Of a stretch of DNA of 6,085 nt, positions 1 through 5,036 are shown piece after piece. The stretch lies in the NCBI GenBank assembly GCA_964633205.1, contig CAZWFN010000241.1, positions 1-6,085 on the forward strand, in the 5' to 3' direction. This stretch comes from CAYVQE01 sp964633205 (GTDB lineage Bacteria > Myxococcota > B64-G9). The first letter of the stretch is position 1. Every line of letters begins with the position of its first letter. The position numbers were made by a program, and so were the translations under genes. Under the pieces are notes generated by a model. The model searched no databases, was not told where the DNA came from, and saw only the letters and a program-made list of their open reading frames with translations.

Positions 1-144
1 GACTGTTGGCCGGTCGCTCAGCTCGATCAGAAACCTCTACAGCGCGGATCGCTCGGCTCTCGTGGCCGTGTTGACAGGTACCGCATCGATGGCGGATGTT
101 GTTCGAGCGCAGCGCTGGGCTGTATTGCGACGGGGGTTTTTCGA
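1..144. other. Upstream stretch with no recognisable gene
   Basis: No gene can be identified here. The frame beginning at base 2 stays open to a TAG at 182-184 and has GC-rich third positions over roughly its first 70 bases. It could therefore be the 3' end of an upstream gene running past the TyrA-like start, but its translation matches no family I recognise. The frame of the downstream gene is also open back to base 1 but contains no ATG, GTG or TTG before 145. The stretch looks less GC-rich than the genes that follow, which fits a leader or intergenic sequence. Confidence 0.4.
71..100 (+). promoter_or_regulatory. Possible weak sigma-70 promoter
   Basis: A perfect -35 box TTGACA lies at 71-76. 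The best -10 candidate is GATGTT at 95-100, a 3 of 6 match that keeps the important second A and last T, with an 18-base spacer. It lies about 45 bases upstream of the TyrA-like ATG and could drive the 145-2524 operon. The poor -10 box makes this tentative, and the operon may instead be read from genes outside the window. Confidence 0.3.
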
Positions 145-1002
145 ATGGCGGAGCCGGAAAACGGGAGGCGCTTGGGGCGGGTAGCCGTGATCGGCACCGG
201 TCTGGTGGGCTGCTCGCTGGCCGCGCTGCTCAAGGGCCGGGGGGCGGTGGGCGAGGTGATAGGCATCGATCGCCAGCAGGCCCATCTGGAGATGGCCGAG
301 CGGCTGGGCTTCATCGACCGCGGCCGCGGCGACGCGGCCCGCGGCGTGATGGGCGCCGAGGCGATCGTGCTGGCGGTGCCGCTGGACGAGGTGTTCAAGG
401 TCATGGACACCATCGGCCCGGACGTGCGCCCGGGCGCGGTGATCTGCTGTGCCGCCGGCACCACCGCCCGGCTGCGCCACCAGCTGGTGCGCTTCGTGCG
501 TTCGGCCGAGAACCTGGTGCCGGGCTACCCGCTGGTGCACCTGCGCGGCCAGGGCCCCGGCGCGGCAGCGCCCGGCCGGCTCGACGGCCAGACCTGTCTG
601 CTGGCCGCCGGCGAGCCGCTGCCGGACAAGGCGGTGGCCCGGGCCGAGGCCCTGTGGGCCGCCGCCGGCTTGCGGCCGCGGCGGCTGGCAGCGGACGCCT
701 TCGAGGCCGCGGTGGCCGGCAGCGGGTTGTGGCCCGAGCTGCTGGCGTTGGCGCTGGGCCGGGTGGCCGGCCGCGGCGGCTGGCCCGCCGGGCAGACCGC
801 CCTGCAGGCTTGGCTGGACGGGGTGGCCGCCCCGGCCGATCTCAACCGCTGCCACCAGCTCTACGCCGGCCGGCTGAGCGCGCTGACCGATGAGCTGATC
901 GGCGAGCTGCAGCGGCAGCAGCAACGGCTGGGTGCCGGCACCGGCGATGAGGCGGGCTGGCGGGGAAGCGATTCGGAGCAAGGAGTGGACGATGGCGCGT
1001 GA
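145..1002 (+). CDS. TyrA-family dehydrogenase-like protein, prephenate-site residues missing
   Basis: The protein has 285 residues, the usual length for a single-domain TyrA without an ACT or chorismate mutase domain. The Rossmann half is well kept: GTGLVG at 17-22 is the dinucleotide-binding glycine motif, D42 ends beta-2 and should prefer NAD, and VLAVPLDEVF at 75-84 is typical of the family. The dehydrogenase half follows the TyrA layout but the active-site signatures are altered. The DxGSxK segment reads CAAGTT (102-107). The GxHPMAG catalytic histidine motif reads GYPLVH (127-132). The SHLPH motif reads GLWPE (194-198). The FRDTTR arginine segment reads WPAGQT near 213. The C-terminal 30 residues are polar and low in complexity. 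The start at 145 has GGGGG eight bases upstream, and there is no earlier standard start in frame. It overlaps cmk by 11 bases. By position it is the tyrA of an aromatic cluster, but prephenate dehydrogenase activity is doubtful. It may be a diverged or inactive paralogue, or act on another substrate. Confidence 0.8.
   Translation: MAEPENGRRLGRVAVIGTGLVGCSLAALLKGRGAVGEVIGIDRQQAHLEMAERLGFIDRGRGDAARGVMGAEAIVLAVPLDEVFKVMDTIGPDVRPGAVICCAAGTTARLRHQLVRFVRSAENLVPGYPLVHLRGQGPGAAAPGRLDGQTCLLAAGEPLPDKAVARAEALWAAAGLRPRRLAADAFEAAVAGSGLWPELLALALGRVAGRGGWPAGQTALQAWLDGVAAPADLNRCHQLYAGRLSALTDELIGELQRQQQRLGAGTGDEAGWRGSDSEQGVDDGA
981..985 (+). promoter_or_regulatory. Ribosome binding site deciding the cmk start
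   Basis: AGGAG lies six bases before the ATG at 992, inside the end of the TyrA-like gene. It selects this ATG over an in-frame ATG at 932, which would add 20 residues ahead of the conserved N-terminus. Confidence 0.8.
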
Positions 1003-1678
1003 GCGTCCGGTGGTGGCCATCGACGGGCCGGCGGGATCGGGCAAGTCGACCGTGGCCCGGCGGGTGGCGGCCGCGCTCGACTTGACCCTGGTCGACACCG
1101 GGGCCATCTACCGCTGCCTGGCCCTGCGCGCCGGCGAGACCGGGGTGGCACCGGATGACGAGCCGGAGCTGGCCCGGCTGGCGGCGGCCATGCGGATCGG
1201 CTTCGAGCGCGGCGGGCTGGGCGAGCGGGTGTGGCTGGACGGGCGCGAGGTGACCGCCGCCATCCGCACCGGGTCCGTCTCGCAGCTGGCCTCGCAGGTC
1301 TCGGCCCACCCCGCGGTGCGCCGGGCCCTGCTCGAGACCCAACGCGCCCTGGGCAGCGACGGCGGAGTGGTGCTCGAGGGCCGCGACATCGGCACGGTGG
1401 TGTTTCCGGACGCCGAGGTCAAGGTCTTCCTGGAGGCCGGCGACGAGGTGCGCGCCCGCCGGCGCTGGGCGGAGCTGCGCCAGCGGGGCCAGCCCGAGCC
1501 GTTCGCGCGCACCCTGGCCGAGGTTCGCCAGCGCGACGAGCGCGACCGCGGCCGGGCGGTTGCCCCGCTGCGGGCGGCGCCGGACGCGGTGCGCATCGAC
1601 ACCGGGCCGCTGACCATCGACCAGGTGGTCGAACGGGTGGTGGCCCAGGTTGCAGGGCGCCAGGGGCGGGGCGGCTGA
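992..1678 (+). CDS. cmk: Cytidylate (CMP/dCMP) kinase
   Basis: This soluble cytoplasmic enzyme transfers phosphate from ATP to CMP or dCMP, feeding CDP and dCDP to RNA, DNA and phospholipid synthesis. The 228-residue protein has the family's usual length. The P-loop GPAGSGKST is at 12-20. DTGAIYR at 35-41 matches the nucleotide-monophosphate-binding segment. GSVSQLASQVSAHPAVR spans 94-110, and the family signature GRDIGTVVFPDA is at 130-141. The arginine-rich lid and C-terminal segment include RDERDRGRAVAPL (181-193) and the closing RIDTG (201-205). All expected motifs are intact. The start overlaps the previous gene, and the TGA at 1676-1678 is followed immediately by the ispH ATG, so translation of the three genes is probably coupled. 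cmk next to ispH and rpsA is a common bacterial arrangement. Confidence 0.96.
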   Translation: MARERPVVAIDGPAGSGKSTVARRVAAALDLTLVDTGAIYRCLALRAGETGVAPDDEPELARLAAAMRIGFERGGLGERVWLDGREVTAAIRTGSVSQLASQVSAHPAVRRALLETQRALGSDGGVVLEGRDIGTVVFPDAEVKVFLEAGDEVRARRRWAELRQRGQPEPFARTLAEVRQRDERDRGRAVAPLRAAPDAVRIDTGPLTIDQVVERVVAQVAGRQGRGG

Positions 1679-2524
1679 ATGGAGGTGCTGCGTTCCGAGC
1701 GCGCCGGCTTCTGCTTCGGCGTCGGACGGGCCAGCCGGATGGCCGAGCGCCTGCTGGCCGCCGAGGGACCGCCGCTGGTGACCATCGGGCCCCTGATGCA
1801 CAACCCGCAGGAGGTCGAGCGGCTGGCCCGGGCCGGAGTACGGGTGGTCGAGCACATGGCCGATTGCGCCGGCAAGCGGGCGCTGGTGCGCACCCACGGC
1901 ATCGGCCGCGTCGAGACCGAGCAAGCGCGGGCGCTGGGGGTGGAGCTGATCGACGCCACCTGTCCGCATGTCAAGACGCCCCGCCGGCGTATCGTGCAGC
2001 TGGGCCGGTCCAGCCGGACCGTGGTGCTGGTGGGCGACGCCAGCCACCCCGAGGTGCGGGCCCAGGTCAGCTATGCCGGCGGCCCCATCCGGGTGCTGCG
2101 GTCCGCCGCGGAGCTGGCCGACCTGCCGGCCGAGACCCCGCTCGGGGTGGTGGCCCAGACCACCCTCGACGCCGACCACTATGCGGCGGTGGTCGATGAC
2201 TTGCACCGGCGTTTCGGCGACGTGCAGGTCTTCGATACCATTTGTCGCGATGCCCACCAGCGCCAACAGGCCGGCCGGCGGCTGGCGGCCCGGGTCGACC
2301 GGATGGTGGTCGTCGGCGGCCGCAACAGCGCCAACACCAACCACTTGACCAGCATCTGCCGCCAGGTGCAGCCTCGCACCATCCACATCGAGACCGAGAC
2401 CGAGCTCGGTGCGCTGGAACTGGGGCCGGCCGACCGGATCGGCTTGACCTCGGGGGCCTCCACCCCGGAATGGCTGCTGGATCGGGTCGAGCGGGCCTTG
2501 CGCGAGCGGGGAGAAACCGTTTGA
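1679..2524 (+). CDS. ispH: 4-hydroxy-3-methylbut-2-enyl diphosphate reductase
   Basis: IspH (LytB) is the iron-sulphur enzyme of the last MEP-pathway step, reducing HMBPP to IPP and DMAPP for isoprenoids. The 281-residue protein has the three cluster-binding cysteines: C12 in AGFCFGVGRA, C95 in DATCPHV and C189 in DTICRDA. Substrate-site residues known from the E. coli enzyme are present: H41 (LMHNPQE), H73 (RTHGIG), H123 and E125 (SHPEV), T161/T162 (QTTLD), S217 and N219 (GGRNSANT) and S261 (SGASTP). Nothing suggests loss of function. The usual Cys-x-Ala-Thr sequence after the third cysteine reads CRDAH, a small deviation. The ATG abuts the cmk stop codon. The best Shine-Dalgarno candidate, AGGGG near 1662-1666, is distant, so coupling to cmk translation is likely. 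The stop codon lies inside the -35 box of the rpsA promoter. Confidence 0.97.
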   Translation: MEVLRSERAGFCFGVGRASRMAERLLAAEGPPLVTIGPLMHNPQEVERLARAGVRVVEHMADCAGKRALVRTHGIGRVETEQARALGVELIDATCPHVKTPRRRIVQLGRSSRTVVLVGDASHPEVRAQVSYAGGPIRVLRSAAELADLPAETPLGVVAQTTLDADHYAAVVDDLHRRFGDVQVFDTICRDAHQRQQAGRRLAARVDRMVVVGGRNSANTNHLTSICRQVQPRTIHIETETELGALELGPADRIGLTSGASTPEWLLDRVERALRERGETV

Positions 2525-2549
2525 CACCCTTGGGCAAAATCAGTATGTT
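2521..2549 (+). promoter_or_regulatory. Strong sigma-70 promoter for rpsA
   Basis: TTGACA at 2521-2526 is a perfect -35 box. TATGTT at 2544-2549 is a 4 of 6 -10 box that keeps T1, A2 and T6, and the spacer is the ideal 17 bases. Transcription should begin near 2556. The -35 box contains the ispH stop codon (TGA 2522-2524). This gives rpsA its own high-level transcription while still allowing read-through from the upstream operon. Confidence 0.8.
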
Positions 2550-2577
2550 GGCCCGGCCTTGCAGCGGGGCGAGGCGG

Positions 2578-2613
2578 CTTTTCGGGATCGGACCCTCCGA
2601 CGTTCCCGAGAGG
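2578..2613 (+). other. Leader hairpin 1
   Basis: TCGGGA (2582-2587) pairs with TCCCGA (2604-2609), and TCGGA (2588-2592) pairs with TCCGA (2596-2600). The result is a stacked stem with a CCC loop and a three-base CGT bulge. Four further pairs, two of them G-U, can extend the base out to 2578 and 2613. Confidence 0.6.
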
Positions 2614-2624
2614 CGGTGCTGAAA

Positions 2625-2660
2625 TTCGGAGGAATCATTCCCGCCGCTCCGGTCTCCGAG
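2625..2660 (+). other. Leader hairpin 2 with embedded GGAGG
   Basis: TTCGGAG (2625-2631) pairs with CTCCGAG (2654-2660), including one G-U pair. A competing partner, CTCCG, lies at 2647-2651. The 5' arm contains GGAGG (2628-2632), a Shine-Dalgarno-like sequence with no usable start codon after it. It lies in the most AT-rich part of the leader, the sort of place S1 or a 30S subunit might bind. Confidence 0.45.
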
Positions 2661-2728
2661 CGTCACGAACAGAGAGAGCCGAGTGCCCAGGGGCGGTGGC
2701 CAGGCATTATCCCTGCCAAAGGGGAGTC

Positions 2729-2733
2729 GAGGA
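2729..2733 (+). promoter_or_regulatory. Ribosome binding site deciding the rpsA start
   Basis: GAGGA lies seven bases before the ATG at 2741. An in-frame GTG at 2696 would give 15 extra residues but has no comparable site and would add sequence unlike S1 N-termini, so 2741 is preferred. Confidence 0.75.
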
Positions 2734-2740
2734 AGTCAGG

Positions 2741-4579
2741 ATGGACAAGGGTCAACAGAAGGGACCGAACGAAGAGCAGAGCACCGGCGGCAGCGCGCAG
2801 AACGGAGGCGAGGAAGATTTCGCCGCCATGTTCGAGGCCAGCCTCCGACACCAGGAGCTTCGCGAGGGCGAGATCGTCAAGGGCGAGGTCATCGAGCTGC
2901 GGCCGGATCACGCGGTGGTCGACATCGGCTACAAGTCCGAGGGCACCATCCCCTTGTCGGAGTTCGGCAAGGGGCCCGACGGCAAGCCCGGCGTGGGCGT
3001 CGGCGACGAGGTCGACGTGCTGCTCGAGCGCTGGGAGGACGAGGACGGCCTGATCGTGCTGTCGAAGGAGAAGGCCGACAAGCTCAAGGTCTGGGATGAG
3101 ATCAGCGATGCGGTGGAGAAAGACGAGCTGGTCGAGGGCACCATCGTGTCCCGCGTCAAGGGCGGGCTGAGCGTGGACATCGGGGTCAAGGCCTTCCTGC
3201 CCGGCTCCCAGGTCGACCTGCGGCCGATCCGCAACCTGGAGAAGCTGATCGGCCAGAAGTTCGATTTCAAGATCATCAAGTTCAACAAGCGGCGGGGCAA
3301 CATCGTGCTCAGCCGGCGGGTGCTGCTGGAGAAGGAGCGCGAGGCGCTCAAGACCGACACCTTGAAGAAGCTCAAGCCGGGGGCCATCCTGCCGGGCATC
3401 GTCAAGAACATCACCGAGTACGGCGCCTTCATCGACCTGGGAGGCATCGACGGTCTGCTGCACATCACCGACATGTCCTGGGGCCGCGTCAGCCACCCGA
3501 GCCAGGTCTTCTCGGTCGGCGACGAGGTCGACGTGATGGTGCTCAAGTTCGACCCCGAGACCGAGCGGGTCAGCCTGGGCCTGAAGCAGATCAACGAGGA
3601 TCCCTGGACCCACGCCGACGAAAAGTACCAGGTGGGCAACAAGGTCAGCGGCAAGGTGGTCTCGCTGACCGATTACGGCGCCTTCGTCGAGTTGGAGGAG
3701 GGCATCGAGGGCCTGATCCACATCTCCGAGATGTCCTGGACCAAGCGGGTCAAACACCCCTCGAAGATAGTGACCGTGGGCGATGAAGTCGAGGCCATCG
3801 TGCTCGACATCGATTCGACCAACAAGCGCATCTCGCTGGGCATGAAGCAGGTCGAGCCCAACCCCTGGACCATGCTCGAGGAGAAGTACCCGATCGGTTC
3901 GGTCATCCGCGGCCGCATTCGCAACATCACCGATTTCGGCGTCTTCATCGGCATCGAGGAGGGCATCGACGGCCTGGTCCACATCTCGGACATCTCCTGG
4001 ACGCAGCGCATCAAACACCCCAGCCAGATGTTCAAGAAGGGCGACGAGGTCGAGGCCATGGTGCTGCACATCGACCCGGAGAGCGAGCGCTTCTCGCTGG
4101 GCATCAAGCAACTGTCCCAGGATCCGTGGACCAAGATTCCGGAGAAGTACCCTCCGGGAACCCGGGTCAAGGGCAAGTGCATCAAGGTGACCGAGTTCGG
4201 CGCTTTCGTGGAGCTGGAGGAGGGCATCGAGGGCCTGATCCACATCTCCGAGATGAGCCAGGAGCGCATCGAGGATCCGCGGCAGGTGGTCAACGAGGGC
4301 GACGATGTCGAGGTGATGGTGCTCGACGTCGACCCCGAAGAGCGGCGCATCGCGCTGAGCGTCAAGAGCCTGCAGCTGTCGAAGGGCGAGGAAGACTACC
4401 AGGAGTACCTGCGCAAGCAGGGCGACAGCGGAGTGCGGTTGGGCGATGCCTTGGCTTCGGCCGGCATCGTCGCTGGTGAGGACGACGAGAGCGGTGAGCC
4501 CGCCGCGGCCGAGAGCGCTGCAGCAGACGAGTCCGCCGAAGAAGAACCGGCCGGCGACGACGAGAGCCGGGACGACTGA
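2741..4579 (+). CDS. rpsA: 30S ribosomal protein S1, six S1 domains
   Basis: S1 is the mRNA-binding protein of the small ribosomal subunit and helps load structured messages. This 612-residue copy has the full set of six S1 (OB-fold) repeats, at about 41-110, 128-193, 213-283, 298-370, 385-457 and 472-545. Domains 3 to 6 carry the classic pattern of YGAF or FGVF, then GL.HI..MSW or close, then HPSQ, a GDEVE-type segment and a closing SLG.KQ. The first two are the divergent ribosome-docking domains. Before domain 1 lies a polar Q/N/E-rich segment of about 30 residues. After domain 6 the tail from about 577 to 612 is almost entirely Asp, Glu, Ala and Ser. The gene has its own promoter and leader. 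The third-domain-onward repeats are similar enough to leave a 41-base exact repeat in the DNA. Confidence 0.97.
   Translation: MDKGQQKGPNEEQSTGGSAQNGGEEDFAAMFEASLRHQELREGEIVKGEVIELRPDHAVVDIGYKSEGTIPLSEFGKGPDGKPGVGVGDEVDVLLERWEDEDGLIVLSKEKADKLKVWDEISDAVEKDELVEGTIVSRVKGGLSVDIGVKAFLPGSQVDLRPIRNLEKLIGQKFDFKIIKFNKRRGNIVLSRRVLLEKEREALKTDTLKKLKPGAILPGIVKNITEYGAFIDLGGIDGLLHITDMSWGRVSHPSQVFSVGDEVDVMVLKFDPETERVSLGLKQINEDPWTHADEKYQVGNKVSGKVVSLTDYGAFVELEEGIEGLIHISEMSWTKRVKHPSKIVTVGDEVEAIVLDIDSTNKRISLGMKQVEPNPWTMLEEKYPIGSVIRGRIRNITDFGVFIGIEEGIDGLVHISDISWTQRIKHPSQMFKKGDEVEAMVLHIDPESERFSLGIKQLSQDPWTKIPEKYPPGTRVKGKCIKVTEFGAFVELEEGIEGLIHISEMSQERIEDPRQVVNEGDDVEVMVLDVDPEERRIALSVKSLQLSKGEEDYQEYLRKQGDSGVRLGDALASAGIVAGEDDESGEPAAAESAAADESAEEEPAGDDESRDD
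3693..3733 (+). repeat. 41-base exact direct repeat, copy 1, in rpsA
   Basis: Identical base for base to 4215-4255. It encodes the core LEEGIEGLIHISEM of S1 domain 4. The flanking bases differ between the two copies. Confidence 0.9.
4215..4255 (+). repeat. 41-base exact direct repeat, copy 2, in rpsA
   Basis: Second copy of the 3693-3733 sequence, in the same reading frame, within S1 domain 6. The start-to-start distance is 522 bases, the length of exactly two S1 repeats. Confidence 0.9.
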
Positions 4580-4626
4580 GCTTGACCCACTGATTGTGCA
4601 GAAGAGGTTTTTCAAAGGCGGCTGTC

Positions 4627-4668
4627 ATGGCATCGACCGCGTCGCTTCGCCTCGCATCACCTGCATGA
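4627..4668 (+). CDS. Possible 13-codon micro-ORF 1 before the HU/IHF gene
   Basis: ATG at 4627 reads MASTASLRLASPA and stops at TGA 4666-4668. AAGG at 4615-4618 lies eight bases before the start and could serve as a weak ribosome binding site. The stop overlaps the ATG of micro-ORF 2 as ATGA. There is no homology evidence. In GC-rich DNA a reading frame this short is easily accidental, and it is listed because of its arrangement with the next two starts. Confidence 0.2.
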   Translation: MASTASLRLASPA

Positions 4669-4675
4669 GGCCGAG
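4645..4675 (+). other. Imperfect hairpin before the HU/IHF gene
   Basis: GCCTC (4649-4653) pairs with GAGGC (4667-4671). After one C-C mismatch, CTT (4645-4647) pairs with GAG (4673-4675), including one G-U pair. The loop is 13 bases. No T-run follows, so it is not a convincing intrinsic terminator for rpsA. Confidence 0.35.
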
Positions 4676-4706
4676 AACGGTGGTAAGAAAGGAGCCCTGG
4701 CCGTGA
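4665..4706 (+). CDS. Possible 13-codon micro-ORF 2 overlapping the HU/IHF start
   Basis: ATG at 4665 reads MRPRTVVRKEPWP and stops at TGA 4704-4706, overlapping the GTG start of the HU/IHF gene as GTGA. It begins in an ATGA overlap with micro-ORF 1 and contains the AAGGAG ribosome binding site of the HU/IHF gene. The frame is also open further upstream, so the ATG itself is the only start evidence. Treat as tentative. Confidence 0.2.
   Translation: MRPRTVVRKEPWP
4689..4694 (+). promoter_or_regulatory. Ribosome binding site of the HU/IHF gene
   Basis: AAGGAG, the strongest Shine-Dalgarno match in the window, lies eight bases before the GTG at 4703 and supports that non-ATG start. Confidence 0.85.
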
Positions 4707-5011
4707 CCAAGAGCCAACTGATCGAGGCGGTTGCCGGCAAGCTCAGCAGCGTGTCCAAGAAGGACGTCGAGATCATCGTCGACACCATCTTCAACAGCAT
4801 GACCGACGCCTTGACCCGGGATGAGCGCATCGAGATCCGCGGTTTCGGCAGCTTCGTGTCTAAGGTCCGCGAGGCCCGCGAGGGGCGCAACCCCAAGACG
4901 GGCGAGAAGGTATCGGTGCCCCGCAAGCGCACCCCTTTCTTCACGGTGGGCAAGGAGCTCAAGGAGCGTGTCAACTCGGCTCGGGTGCAGCAGACGACCC
5001 CCCCGTTCTGA
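4703..5011 (+). CDS. HU/IHF-family DNA-bending protein, IHF beta-like
   Basis: This is a small dimeric nucleoid protein that bends DNA and assists replication, recombination and transcription. The 102 residues begin (V/M)TKSQLIEAVA, close to IHF beta and HU starts, and continue through the helical dimer core. The signature GFGSF is at 47-51. The beta-arm contains RNPKTGEKV at 62-70, with the DNA-intercalating proline P64, and the helix VGKELKERVN closes the fold at 82-91. About 11 extra residues ending QQTTPPF extend past the usual C-terminus. The start is GTG with a strong ribosome binding site. A gene of this family after rpsA is the usual place for ihfB (himD) in Proteobacteria and Geobacter-type genomes, which favours IHF beta. 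HU and IHF are hard to separate by sequence alone, so no symbol is given. Confidence 0.93.
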   Translation: MTKSQLIEAVAGKLSSVSKKDVEIIVDTIFNSMTDALTRDERIEIRGFGSFVSKVREAREGRNPKTGEKVSVPRKRTPFFTVGKELKERVNSARVQQTTPPF

Positions 5012-5036
5012 GCGCCCGCGCGCCGGGGGATGAAGC

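Larger units (their letters stand above)
2550..2740 (+). promoter_or_regulatory. Long structured rpsA leader
   Basis: About 185 nt of untranslated leader separates the promoter from the rpsA ATG. It holds two hairpins, listed separately, whose arms can also pair with each other. No conserved small gene is evident, and neither hairpin is followed by a T-run, so an intrinsic terminator is unlikely. Ribosomal protein S1 is known to repress its own translation in E. coli through its leader. A similar translational control is a reasonable inference here, not shown by the sequence. Confidence 0.5.

Noticed and set aside
37..1107. Long minus-strand frame opposite the TyrA-like gene
   Set aside because: Low-complexity shadow. 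The + strand frame carries a clear Rossmann motif and family layout.
842..2527. A 561-codon open frame on the minus strand across cmk and ispH
   Set aside because: The same GC-bias shadow effect. Its composition is dominated by Gly, His, Pro, Ala and Arg, and it opposes two genes with complete catalytic motifs.
2578..2613. Hairpin as an intrinsic terminator of the ispH operon
   Set aside because: The stem is convincing, but GAGGCGG follows instead of a T-run, and it lies downstream of the rpsA promoter.
2696..2740. GTG start adding 15 residues to S1
   Set aside because: It lacks a good ribosome binding site, while ATG 2741 has GAGGA at the right distance and gives a normal S1 N-terminus.
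4582..4610. Possible promoter TTGACC upstream of the HU/IHF gene
   Set aside because: The -35 is a 5 of 6 match, but no acceptable -10 box lies 16 to 18 bases downstream (AGGTTT at best).
2663..4615. A 650-codon open frame on the minus strand covering all of rpsA
   Set aside because: It mirrors rpsA. Strong GC bias at third positions removes stops from the antisense frame, and the translation is a repetitive copy of the S1 repeat pattern. It has no family resemblance, and rpsA is certain.
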